The position numbers were made by a program, and so were the translations under genes. 64,000 nt of DNA from CAYUYV01 sp964561475 (lineage in GTDB: Bacteria; Pseudomonadota; Alphaproteobacteria; JAJFIK01), in the NCBI GenBank assembly GCA_964561475.1, contig CAZLPU010000002.1, positions 1 to 64,000 on the forward strand, given 5' to 3'. The stretch's first letter is position 1, and each line of letters starts with the position of its first letter. Shown here one piece after another: positions 52,565-61,352 of the stretch. A model generated the notes under the pieces. It worked only from the letters and a program-made list of their open reading frames with translations, made no database searches and was not told where the DNA came from.

Positions 52565-52983
52565 CCGCCCCTCCCCCAGAAAGCAGTACCCGAAGTCTTT
52601 TGCGGGCTTGCTCAGCCACAGGTTTTGTTCCGCTATAACACGGGTTTGCCGACACGGATGCCAACGGTTTTTTCGACGAAGACGACCCCTGATCTGATTG
52701 ATCCAGCGTCAATTCCGAGCCGGAGTGATCAAGACGTGTTTCCGCCTGCTGTGGATGTCACCGCCGCTCATTGGCAGCCCCTCACGGTTCAAGCGGCGGT
52801 TGAGGGGACCGGTTTTCCTCCAGTCATCGGCGACAGATTTGCGACATGGAACTGTCACAGAACCTTTGCAGTCCTGTGCAGATCCCTGGCCCGCCCGCCG
52901 ATAGTGTACGCGCGGAGAAGACTTAATCTTTACTCGGAAACGATCGGCGCTCGCATTTTCGGGCGCCTTTTGGGGGCAGAGCA
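52565..52983. other. Divergent regulatory region between DUF5916 and TonB receptor genes, 419 bp
   Basis: No gene is supported. The Pho-box-like heptamers at 52830-52858 lie in this gap and are listed separately. A GGCGC-(12)-GCGCC hairpin followed by TTTT lies close to the TonB receptor start and might act in its leader. Confidence 0.5.
52830..52858. promoter_or_regulatory. PhoB-box-like array of 11-bp-spaced heptamers
   Basis: Heptamers GCGACAG (52830), GCGACAT (52841) and CTGTCAC (52852) begin at exact 11-bp steps. Read on the minus strand, ATGTCGC-AAAT-CTGTCGC agrees at 14 of 18 positions with the enterobacterial Pho-box consensus; on the plus strand the last heptamer is a perfect half-site. 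It sits about 125 bp upstream of the TonB receptor ATG. Two phosphatases follow that gene, so phosphate control is plausible but not proven. Confidence 0.4.
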
Positions 52984-55686
52984 ATGATGGATTTTTTGGG
53001 GACTGGCCTGCGGACTGGGATGAACACTGGTTTGAGCGTTGGGCTGCGGCGGACCCTGCTTCTGGGCACGGTTGCGGGTCTCGCATTCACCTTCGTGCAG
53101 ACCGGTGCTTTCGCGCAGGACACCGGGGACACGGAAACGGCGGTGGCAGAAGACGCCGACCTGCTGGAGTCCGATACCATTGTCGTCAAGGGCTTCCGGG
53201 GCTCCTTTGCCCGCTCCATCCAGGACAAGCGCAACGCACCCCAGGTGGTGGACACAATCTCCGCCGAAGAAATCGGCCTGTTTCCGGACCAGAACATCAC
53301 CGAGGCCCTTCAGCGGATCACCGGCGTGTCGATCACCCGGGCCAATGGCGAAGGGGAAACCGTGGGGATCCGGGGCCTTGATCCCGTCTTCACCCGGGTG
53401 GAGATCGACGGGCGGACCGCTTCCGTGACCATCGACAGCGCCAATCCGGGCCGGGAAAGCACCCTGTCCGTGTTCGCGTCCGAGCTTTACGACACGGTCG
53501 AAGTCATCAAGTCCCCCACAGCGGCGGATATCGAGGGCGGCATCGGCGGTATTGTCCGTCTGTCCACGCCCAATCCCCTGGACATTGCGGAGCGCCGGTT
53601 CGGCGTGAATGCCTCCATCACGGAAGCCGATACCCGCAACGAGGTCGAGCCCGCGGTGGACGGCTACTATATCGACAATTTCTTCAACGAGACCCTCGGT
53701 GTGCTGATCTCCGGCACCTATGAAGACCGACGCCGTGACATCGATAAAATCCAGTCCAACCAGGACTGGCGTGAGGTGAATGCGGGCTTCCTTGCAGACA
53801 GCGACGACCCGGCCCTTCAGGCCCTGATCGGCGGACGGTATCCGGGCCGCCTGCGCCAGGAACAGCGCACCGGCGAGGCCCCGAAATACAACATCAATGC
53901 GAAGGTACATTATCGGCCTGCGGAGAATTTCGAATTCTTCGTCAACGGCCTCTACACCCTGGAGGAACGCGACGAAGACCGCTCCCGGATCCAGGTGGAC
54001 TTCCGCCGGGGTCAGCTTGAAGGCGGCACCCTGGGCAGCGGCGGTACCCTGACGGAAGCCACCTTCACCCGTCAGCGCACCGAGTTCCGGGACTTCACCC
54101 GGATCGCCGATATCGAGACCTATGGCATCACCGGCGGTTTTGAATGGGAGCTGGGCAAGTGGCTGATCGAGTCCGAGGCAAGCTTTTTCTCCAGCGAGGA
54201 GGATTTCGATGAGTTCCGGGTGGATCACCGCACCAACCGGGACGGCCTCGGCGGTTACTCCATCAAAGACGATCCCCAGACGCCGGTTCTCTTCACACCG
54301 GCCGCGGAACTGGCGCCGGAGGATGTGGACATCCGCCTGATCCGCCAGCAACGCCGGATCATTTCCATCGAGGAGGAAAGCTTCCGGGCTGATGTGAAGC
54401 GTGGCCTGAATTTCGGTGCCCTCGAATCCCTCACCCTCGGCTTCCGGTTTGCCTCCACCGAGTTCGACCGGCGCCAGGGGAATATCGACGCTGACGACAG
54501 CGGCCTGACCTATGCGGATGGCGGACGGTTCGTGGTGGACGGGGAATTCGGCGATGATTTCGGTTCCGATGACCTTTTGCGCCGCTGGCCCTCCACGGAC
54601 CCGGTGAAGCTGTTCAACATCTTCCCTCCCGAAGGCAATCTGACCTTTGATGACCAGAACTTCTTCACCCTGACCGAAGAGGTTCTCTCCGGCTACTACA
54701 TGACGAATTTCGATACTTCCCTGTTCGGGCTCTATGCCAGGGGGAATGCGGGTGCCCGGATCGTTCATACGGACGTGCGCGGTGAAGGCCGGGTCACCAT
54801 TGAAACGGCGGATGACGTTGTGGTGCTCGACAATGCGCCGGCCCTGGAAGCGAGCTACACCGAGGTTCTGCCGGCCTTCAACATCGTCCTGTCCCAGAAT
54901 GCCGACTCCGATCTTCTGGTGCGCGGTGCCATTACCCGTGCCCTGAGCCGTCCGACCATTGACGAATTGAACCCCAGCACCTCCGTGAACTTCGTGGATG
55001 CGGAAGTGAGCCGGGGCAATCCGGACCTGGATCCTTTCCTGGCCTGGCAATATGATCTGGGTGTTGAGTATTATTTCGGCGAAACCGATGAAGGGCTGAT
55101 GTCCGCCGCCTTCTTCTACAAGGACGTGTCCAACTTCATCACGCCGACCCAGACCATCGAAACCATCGAATTCGGCGGCGCCGGTATTCCGGCTCAGGAA
55201 TATCAGGTCTCCAGCTTCGAAAACGGCGGGGACGCCACCATCTTCGGCGTCGAGGTCAGCCTGCAGACTCCGTTCTTCTTCCTGCCCGGCTTCTGGAGTG
55301 ATTTCGGCATTTTCGCCAACTACACCTACACCAACAGCGAATTCACCACGGCGACGGGGCAGACCTTCGATTTCCCTGGCGCTTCGGAGCATGCCTACAA
55401 TCTGGTGGGCTATTATGAGTGGGGCGGATTTTCCGGGCGCCTCGCCTACACGTATCGGGACGATTTCCTGATCGTTCCCAACAGTCCCAATGCCCAGTTC
55501 GGCGACAGCGACGGGCGCTTGGATCTGGCCTTGCGCTACCGGTTCGAGAACGGTGTCCGCCTTTCCTTCGATGCCCTGAACCTGACCGAAGAGCAGAACT
55601 ACAAATATTACGACACGACCGATCGGCTTGAGGATTTCGAATTCGAGGGCCGGATCTATACGTTCAGCATCGGTTTCATCTATTGA
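52984..55686 (+). CDS. TonB-dependent outer-membrane receptor
   Basis: A 900-residue receptor. Signal peptide with cleavage at AFA-QD near residue 45; TonB-box-like DTIVVKG at about 64-70; plug domain (NITEALQRITGVSITRANGEGE; VGIRGLDPVFTRVEIDGR in part as IRGLDPVFTRVEIDG; EVIKSPTAADIEGGIGG). The beta-barrel closes with Tyr (FSIGFIY). It resembles the large Caulobacter/sphingomonad-type TonB receptor group. Two extracellular phosphatases follow on the same strand, so it may import a product of organophosphate hydrolysis; the substrate is not shown by sequence. The ATG at 52984 has a weak site; ATG at 53020 would give a shorter signal peptide. Confidence 0.9.
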   Translation: MMDFLGTGLRTGMNTGLSVGLRRTLLLGTVAGLAFTFVQTGAFAQDTGDTETAVAEDADLLESDTIVVKGFRGSFARSIQDKRNAPQVVDTISAEEIGLFPDQNITEALQRITGVSITRANGEGETVGIRGLDPVFTRVEIDGRTASVTIDSANPGRESTLSVFASELYDTVEVIKSPTAADIEGGIGGIVRLSTPNPLDIAERRFGVNASITEADTRNEVEPAVDGYYIDNFFNETLGVLISGTYEDRRRDIDKIQSNQDWREVNAGFLADSDDPALQALIGGRYPGRLRQEQRTGEAPKYNINAKVHYRPAENFEFFVNGLYTLEERDEDRSRIQVDFRRGQLEGGTLGSGGTLTEATFTRQRTEFRDFTRIADIETYGITGGFEWELGKWLIESEASFFSSEEDFDEFRVDHRTNRDGLGGYSIKDDPQTPVLFTPAAELAPEDVDIRLIRQQRRIISIEEESFRADVKRGLNFGALESLTLGFRFASTEFDRRQGNIDADDSGLTYADGGRFVVDGEFGDDFGSDDLLRRWPSTDPVKLFNIFPPEGNLTFDDQNFFTLTEEVLSGYYMTNFDTSLFGLYARGNAGARIVHTDVRGEGRVTIETADDVVVLDNAPALEASYTEVLPAFNIVLSQNADSDLLVRGAITRALSRPTIDELNPSTSVNFVDAEVSRGNPDLDPFLAWQYDLGVEYYFGETDEGLMSAAFFYKDVSNFITPTQTIETIEFGGAGIPAQEYQVSSFENGGDATIFGVEVSLQTPFFFLPGFWSDFGIFANYTYTNSEFTTATGQTFDFPGASEHAYNLVGYYEWGGFSGRLAYTYRDDFLIVPNSPNAQFGDSDGRLDLALRYRFENGVRLSFDALNLTEEQNYKYYDTTDRLEDFEFEGRIYTFSIGFIY

Positions 55687-55806
55687 TCCGGGCCCTGCCC
55701 TGATCCTCTCGATGCCGATGAGTTGACGTGCCCCAATCCCGGCCATCCGCCCCGCGCCCTTGAACGGACGTGGGGCGGCCTCACCGGGGCCACAAGGAGC
55801 GCCCCC

Positions 55807-57336
55807 ATGACAGTCTTCCCGGTTCGCTTCAGCGCGGGTCTCCCCCTCGGTCTCCTTCTTTTATGCCTCACCCTGTGCACTGCCCTGGCAACGCTTCTGG
55901 TGGCACCGGCAGAGGCCCATGATGGCAGCCACCGGGCCGATCCTCCCTGGCAGCAGGCGAGCCCGTGGCCGGACCGGATCATCGCCACTTTTGCGGGCGA
56001 TCCGTCCACATCCTTTTCCGTCACCTGGCGCACTGATGAAAGCGTCGGGCGCACCATCGCCCAGATCGTGCCCGCCAGCGCCGATGCCCGTTTCGATCTG
56101 ACCGCCGAGACCGTCCGTGCCAAAACCAGCCGGATCCGTCTTGACCGGCTTGAAACCCCAGTGGGTATCCATGAAAGCCTCGAGAACCAGGGGCTCGCGC
56201 CGGTCCACTATCACTCAGTCACCTTTACGGACCTGACGCCGGGCACCCGCTATGCATACCGGGTCCAGGGGGCCAGGGGGCACTGGAGCGAATGGGTTCA
56301 GATCTCGACCGCGCCTGAGGAGGGTCCTGTCTCCTTTGTCTATTTCGGTGATGCCCAGAACGGCATTCTCTCCCACTGGTCCCGGGTGATCCGGGCCGCC
56401 CATGACGCGGCGCCCGATGCAGGGTTCTATCTCCATGCAGGGGATCTGGTGGATCAAGGTCCCAGCGACTGGGATTGGGCCCAATGGTTCAAGGCCGGAG
56501 GATTTCTTCACGCCCAGATCCCGTCAGTGCCCGTGCCGGGTAATCACGAGTTCATGCCGGCCCTGTCCAGCCAGACCGGCGAAAAAACCCGTGTGCTGAC
56601 CAGTCTGTGGCGGGCCCAGTTCACCCTTCCCGTGGTCCGGAGCCTGCCGGAACGCCTCCATGAGGCAGTCTATGATCTGCGGTACGGCAAGGACCTCCAC
56701 GTCTTTGTGCTGAGTTCCACACCGGCGAGCTACAATCGGGAGACCTTCCAGGCCCAGGCCGCGTGGCTTGACGAGGCCCTCAAGGTCAGCACCGCCCGCT
56801 GGCGGGTGGTCACCATGCACCATCCCTATTGGGTGCCCGGCCGCCGGGAGCGGGACAAGGTCCTGGGTGCAACCATCGGTCCCGTGATTGACCGCAACGA
56901 TGTAGATCTGGTCCTTGTGGGTCATATTCACACCTATATGCGCGGTTCGTCTGCGGACGGAACCACTGCCCGCAGGATTCAGGGTACGCCGCGGGATGTG
57001 GATACGGTCTTTGCGATCTCATCCTCCGGGGCCAAGATGTTTTCCCAGCTTGATGCCCTCCATGACCCGGAGTCCATCGGGGATGGCCGGGCGGATATCG
57101 GCGGTGTCGGTGTCGACCGGCTGGCGGGCAACACGCCCATGTTCCAGGTGATCCGGATCGATGGCGGAGTGCTCACCTATGAAGCCCATACCGCATTGGG
57201 CGATCTTTACGACAGCTTCCGGCTGGAGAAGAGCGCAGACGGGCTCAAACAGATGACCGACGGCCCGGCCGCGTTCGGCGATCCCCGCCTGTTTTCCAAT
57301 ACCGGCCCCTACAGGGATTGGTACGACCTGCGCTGA
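55807..57336 (+). CDS. Purple-acid-phosphatase-like metallophosphoesterase, first of a tandem pair
   Basis: A 509-residue exported enzyme. Signal peptide to about residue 37; N-terminal Fn3-like domain as in purple acid phosphatases (SFSVTWRTDE; VHYHSVTFTDLTPGTRYAYRV, short form GTRYAYRV). Catalytic motifs in order: FGDAQ, AGDLVDQG, PGNHEF, MHHPYW and GHIHTY, giving a full two-metal set. AGGAG lies seven bases before the ATG at 55807. It releases phosphate from organic esters outside the cytoplasm. The downstream paralogue has the same start (PPWQ, SPWPDRIIAT), so the pair arose by tandem duplication. Confidence 0.88.
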   Translation: MTVFPVRFSAGLPLGLLLLCLTLCTALATLLVAPAEAHDGSHRADPPWQQASPWPDRIIATFAGDPSTSFSVTWRTDESVGRTIAQIVPASADARFDLTAETVRAKTSRIRLDRLETPVGIHESLENQGLAPVHYHSVTFTDLTPGTRYAYRVQGARGHWSEWVQISTAPEEGPVSFVYFGDAQNGILSHWSRVIRAAHDAAPDAGFYLHAGDLVDQGPSDWDWAQWFKAGGFLHAQIPSVPVPGNHEFMPALSSQTGEKTRVLTSLWRAQFTLPVVRSLPERLHEAVYDLRYGKDLHVFVLSSTPASYNRETFQAQAAWLDEALKVSTARWRVVTMHHPYWVPGRRERDKVLGATIGPVIDRNDVDLVLVGHIHTYMRGSSADGTTARRIQGTPRDVDTVFAISSSGAKMFSQLDALHDPESIGDGRADIGGVGVDRLAGNTPMFQVIRIDGGVLTYEAHTALGDLYDSFRLEKSADGLKQMTDGPAAFGDPRLFSNTGPYRDWYDLR

Positions 57337-57419
57337 ACGAGGGGCATCCCGCAAGCCCTGCGGTGTCGCATGCTCCGTCCCCTCACAATCCACTGTGCCG
57401 CCAGGAAAGGATGCCTCCC

Positions 57420-58898
57420 ATGCGCTTCCTCCCGCTGCTGATGACCTTGATCGGTCTGATCGTCGCCGCCCCAATGGCCCAGGCCCACGAGAGCGAAGAC
57501 GGCCAGCCCCCCTGGCAGCGCCCAAGCCCCTGGCCGGACCGGATCATTGCCACACTGACCGGTGATCCGGCCCGCAGCTTTTCGGTTTCCTGGCGGACCG
57601 ACCAGACCGTGCCCGTCGCTATCGCCCAGATCGCCCCCGCAACCGCTGATGCCCGCTTCGATCTGGCGGCCCGCACCGTCAAGGCCCGGACCACCAGCCT
57701 GTCTTTGGAAACCATTCAAGGTCCGGAGGGTCCCCGGCCCGTGATCCACAATCAAGGCCTTGCACCGGTCCACTACCACGCGGTGACCTTCGAGGAGCTG
57801 GAGCCGGATTCGCTTTATGCCTATCGGGTGCGCGGGCGCAAAGGGGCCTGGAGTGCCTGGCGGCAGGTGCGCACAGCCCCTTTGTCAGGACCCGTTGAAT
57901 TCATCTTTTTCGGCGATGCTCAGACCGGGATCCGCTCCCACGTCACAAGGATGTTTGACACGGCGGCGGCAGCGGCACCCAACGCCCGGTTTGCCATCCA
58001 TGGCGGCGATCTGGTCAACACGGCCATGTATGACAAGGAGTGGGCCGAGTGGTTTGAGGCCGTCGGGCGCACCCATCAGGTCATGCCGGCGATCCCCGTG
58101 GCAGGCAACCACGACTACATCAATTTTGAGGAGGAGACGAAGCTTTTCGTCGCGGAGAAGACGGTCACCCCCATGTGGCGGGCCCAGTTCGCCCTGCCCA
58201 AGACCCCGTCCCTGCCGCCAGCTCTTCAGGGGACGGTCTATACCATCGCCTACACGGAAGAGCTTCAGATCTTCGTGCTCGATTCCTCCGGCATCGCCTT
58301 TGACCGGCAGTTGGCATGGCTTGAAAAGGCCCTGGAGGAATCGGTAGCCCGGTGGAAAATCGTCACCATGCATCACCCTCTGTTTTCCTTTGTGGGGGGC
58401 AATGAGCACCCGGCCCACAAGGACCGCCGGGAAGCCCTTCTCGAGGTCATGGCCCGGCAATCCGGCAACAGAACAATCGACCTCATCCTGACCGGACACC
58501 GCCATACTTATCAGAGGGGCGCTTATGGGGATGATGTTGCCCGGTTCGCCGTGGGTGATGATCAATCCGTGGAGACCGTTTTTGTGGTCACCGCCTCCTC
58601 CACCAAGCGGGGCACCTCGAAGCGGGCCGGCTGGGAGCGTTACGCCGGTGAACAGGACGGGCGGTTCGCTCTTACCCGTTCCGGCGACAACACACCGATT
58701 TTTGCCGTCTTCTCCGTGGACGGAAACCGGCTCGCCTACGAGGCCCTGGATGCCACCGGCGCGATCTATGACGCCTTCACACTGGTCCGCGATCCGGAAA
58801 CCGGCAGGAAGACCCTGACCAATGGACCGGAAGCGGCCGGGCCGGAGCGCACCTATGACACCACCGGCCCTTACATCCGGTGGGACGATCTGCGCTGA
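57420..58898 (+). CDS. Purple-acid-phosphatase-like metallophosphoesterase, second of a tandem pair
   Basis: A 492-residue paralogue of the preceding gene: signal peptide MRFLPLLMTLIGLIVAAP to AQA, Fn3-like domain, and motifs FGDAQ, GGDLVNTA, AGNHDY, MHHPLF and GHRHTY. The third motif has Asp after GNH where the first copy has Glu, and the second has Asn where the first has Asp in the GDLVxx position. It also has a 20-residue insertion after GNHDY (EEETKLFVAEK). This suggests a changed substrate range. Start 57420 has AAGGA upstream; 57411 is an alternative. A strong terminator follows. Confidence 0.88.
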   Translation: MRFLPLLMTLIGLIVAAPMAQAHESEDGQPPWQRPSPWPDRIIATLTGDPARSFSVSWRTDQTVPVAIAQIAPATADARFDLAARTVKARTTSLSLETIQGPEGPRPVIHNQGLAPVHYHAVTFEELEPDSLYAYRVRGRKGAWSAWRQVRTAPLSGPVEFIFFGDAQTGIRSHVTRMFDTAAAAAPNARFAIHGGDLVNTAMYDKEWAEWFEAVGRTHQVMPAIPVAGNHDYINFEEETKLFVAEKTVTPMWRAQFALPKTPSLPPALQGTVYTIAYTEELQIFVLDSSGIAFDRQLAWLEKALEESVARWKIVTMHHPLFSFVGGNEHPAHKDRREALLEVMARQSGNRTIDLILTGHRHTYQRGAYGDDVARFAVGDDQSVETVFVVTASSTKRGTSKRAGWERYAGEQDGRFALTRSGDNTPIFAVFSVDGNRLAYEALDATGAIYDAFTLVRDPETGRKTLTNGPEAAGPERTYDTTGPYIRWDDLR

Positions 58899-58932
58899 TC
58901 AGCAGCTTGTCTTGCCTGTGCCAACCGTCAAA

Positions 58933-58963
58933 AAAAGCGGCGGACGCAATGGCCGCCGCTTTT
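58933..58963. terminator. Bidirectional intrinsic terminator
   Basis: A perfect inverted repeat: AAAAGCGGCGG (58933-58943), 9-base loop, CCGCCGCTTTT (58953-58963). The A-run and T-run flanks allow termination of the phosphatase gene from the left and the DUF945 gene from the right. It lies midway between the two stop codons. Confidence 0.92.
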
Positions 58964-58991
58964 CCATGTCAGATGCGGTCGTCGTCCCGGA

Positions 58992-60569
58992 TCAGGGTGC
59001 TTCCTCAACAGAGGGTTCCTGCGTCGCAGGCGGGTTGTCCGCTGGCTGATCTTCCGATGTGTCGGCATCCCGGTTCATGATCGCTTCCAGCATGGCTGCC
59101 ACCGGCAGGGGCGGTGCATCATTCATGGACAGGCCACCATCGGCGAGGTCCGCGTTCAGGGTTACGGTGTCGTCCTTGAGCAGGAAGAAGGGCGACTGGG
59201 TGACAAGTTGCTCCACGGATGCGGCCGCAAGCAGGTCCACAGTGCGCTGGGAATGCCCTTCCGTGCTTTGAGTCGACTGAATGAAAAGCGCCATGACCTT
59301 TTCCGCCAGAGCCCGGGGGATGGACAGATCCGCCCTTCCTTCCAGGTCAGCCAGGAGGGCCGTGGGCTGGGAGAGATTGAGTGCGGTCCCTTCCTCGAAA
59401 CCCAGATAGAGAGAGCCGGTCATCTGCTCCGCACCGGGAACACCGGCCTCGATCACCGGTACGTCAAGGGCGACCCCGGCATCAAACAGCATGTTCACGA
59501 GGTCGATGCCCTTGCTCAATGCTTCCGCTTCCCTGGCAGGCGGCAAATTGCCTTGGCCGTCATAGTCCGCGCCAGTCAGCATATCGAGAAACTCAAGATA
59601 GCCCGTATAAGCTTCCAGAGGGATATTGACCAAAGACATGTCAAGCCGGACCGGTCCCATGGGGATCGGCTTGCCGCCATGGATCGGCACTGTGAACTCA
59701 CCGCTCTGATACTGATTGAACAGGCGCAAGGTGCCGTCATCCGCAACGGTCATATCGGTGACGAAGGTCAGCCCGCTCATCCGCAGATCATCCAATTTCA
59801 GCTCACGGATGGAAAAACGCCCGCCGCCCAGGGTGACATCACTGGTGTAAGGGGTGAGGTTCGCTTCCGCCGCGACATCGAGAAGATCCAGGGTCATGCC
59901 ATCGCCTTCTTCCGCGATGGAGGCCCGGTCCAGTTCGAAACGGGTGGTGCTCTCGCGCCCGGGCATGGGCAGATCGCCGGAACAGGTCAGGGTGCCGATG
60001 GAGACAGTGCCGGACTCGTCCGGTCCCTCGCCCGTCACCGTGATGATGGCGGGTTGACTTGAGCAGGACAGCGCGGCCGATCCATCAAATCCGAATGTGG
60101 CCGCGTACTGAATGACATACTCACCGTCAGCCCGGGGCGCGTCCGCCATGGCGGCCTCACCGGCCAGCGCCCGCAGCCACGCCCCCATTGCGGCGGCGAC
60201 CGCAATATCGCCCTCCGCCCGGGCAAGGCCCAGGCCGTAGCCGCCAGACCCGAACAGCACCGGTCCGTGGCGCACCAGCACTTGATCTTCGACGGAAACG
60301 GGCTCTAGAGCCGGGTCTCCGGCATCCGCGGTGGCGGGGCTGACTGTTGTGGTCAGTGTCGCGACAGAAGAAAACCACCCCCGCTCATAGTTGGTCACTT
60401 CCATTTTACTGCCGGTCAATCCGGAACCGCTCAGCTGTTCCGTTGCGCTCCTGGCCAGCTCGGTGAGCTTCTGTTCGGCGACGCCCCCCGTGATATAGGC
60501 CCCGGCACACACACCGCCGCCGATCAGCAGGGCAGTCCCGGTCATCAGAAAAAGTGCGGTTCGGCTCAT
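58992..60569 (-). CDS. DUF945 (YdgA-like) membrane-anchored protein
   Basis: A 525-residue protein. One N-terminal membrane helix (LFLMTGTALLIGGGVCAGAY) anchors a large periplasmic part. VTNYERGWFSSVATLT is the DUF945 hallmark; the rest is long beta-strands with repeated LDMSL and LxLxD patterns typical of the family. The C-terminus is acidic and Pro-rich. The ATG at 60569 is chosen because AGGGGA lies five bases upstream; the frame is open to 60626. YdgA-like proteins are of unknown function. It ends 28 bp from the bidirectional terminator. Confidence 0.83.
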   Translation of the reverse strand: MSRTALFLMTGTALLIGGGVCAGAYITGGVAEQKLTELARSATEQLSGSGLTGSKMEVTNYERGWFSSVATLTTTVSPATADAGDPALEPVSVEDQVLVRHGPVLFGSGGYGLGLARAEGDIAVAAAMGAWLRALAGEAAMADAPRADGEYVIQYAATFGFDGSAALSCSSQPAIITVTGEGPDESGTVSIGTLTCSGDLPMPGRESTTRFELDRASIAEEGDGMTLDLLDVAAEANLTPYTSDVTLGGGRFSIRELKLDDLRMSGLTFVTDMTVADDGTLRLFNQYQSGEFTVPIHGGKPIPMGPVRLDMSLVNIPLEAYTGYLEFLDMLTGADYDGQGNLPPAREAEALSKGIDLVNMLFDAGVALDVPVIEAGVPGAEQMTGSLYLGFEEGTALNLSQPTALLADLEGRADLSIPRALAEKVMALFIQSTQSTEGHSQRTVDLLAAASVEQLVTQSPFFLLKDDTVTLNADLADGGLSMNDAPPLPVAAMLEAIMNRDADTSEDQPADNPPATQEPSVEEAP

Positions 60570-60984
60570 GAACATCCCCTGCTCTTTAAACGCCAGTCCA
60601 CGTTGAATGGCCTGCTCTCTCCCCATGCCCCAGCCGACACTTTCTCAGCCGGTGCCCCCTTCCGCTGATTTCAGGGCCAAAATCATCTGGTGCCCAGCGG
60701 ATTGAAAACGTGGCTCGCCAGGGCTCCGCCTTTGACGGTCGTACCCAGGCTGCCCCAGGACCGGTGGCGGACCTCTCTGCCGGCGCGATCTCCCTCGCGA
60801 AACCTGGCGAGCAGTGCCTCATGGCTGCATCCTATCAGCGGCCCCCCAAGGCCACCGGGTCAGCCAACGGCCTGATCTCGGCTGGCCTTCTATTTTGAAG
60901 CAATTCCGGTCTTCGATAAATCCCGGTGCCAGGCTTTACAACCAATCGGAGCCGGACTGGGAGAAAAAATCCCAAAACCGCGCC

Positions 60985-60998
60985 GATTACGCGTAATC
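60985..60998. promoter_or_regulatory. 14-bp palindrome GATTACGCGTAATC, possible operator
   Basis: Perfectly symmetric, centred on CGCG. It shares the pattern GRTWW-CGCG-WWAYC with the palindrome 44 bp downstream (centre to centre), about four helical turns, so both could be bound on one DNA face by the same regulator. Confidence 0.5.
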
Positions 60999-61028
60999 TT
61001 GAGGCGATACGATCAGGCGCAAAGACCT

Positions 61029-61042
61029 GGTATCGCGATACC
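61029..61042. promoter_or_regulatory. 14-bp palindrome GGTATCGCGATACC, possible operator
   Basis: Perfectly symmetric, with the same GRTWW-CGCG-WWAYC design as the site at 60985-60998. It lies about 310 bp before the ATG at 61353. Confidence 0.5.
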
Positions 61043-61352
61043 GGTCGGGGCGTGCCCAGGGCCCCCATGCGCATTCCCGGTGGAGTCCTCGACGAGACCT
61101 GCTGTCAACCACCCGCTTCATTGATCGGTGCCAGATCGATCATTGCCTAGATTGTAGGCAAAATCTGCGGCTTATCCGCAATGAAATTACGTTTTTGGTG
61201 GTTCAGGACAATTTGCTATTGCCAAGCGGACATCATATTCCCCAGAGTTTAGGTCGATCACGCTGCGGCAGACCGGCACGGTCTTTACAGCGAACCTTGG
61301 GGCATGGCGCCGCTCATAGCCGGCGGCCAGGATTGGCAATGGGAACACGATC

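Larger units (their letters stand above)
60570..61352. other. Divergent intergenic region rich in palindromes, 783 bp
   Basis: The longest non-coding gap in the window. Small frames at 60690-60898 have no signature and are not called. It holds the palindrome pair at 60985-61042, an inverted repeat TTGCCTA-GATTG-TAGGCAA at 61143-61161, and TGCGG-CTTAT-CCGCA at 61166-61180. It separates the DUF945 and TIGR02001-like genes. Confidence 0.6.

Noticed and set aside
52930..55746. Open frame of 938 codons on the minus strand opposite the TonB receptor gene
   Set aside because: The plus strand has a full signal peptide, plug and barrel; the antisense product is His/Gly/Val-rich low-quality sequence typical of a shadow.
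60690..60898. Overlapping 61-62-codon frames in the gap before the TIGR02001-like gene
   Set aside because: No recognisable protein features; the gap looks regulatory.
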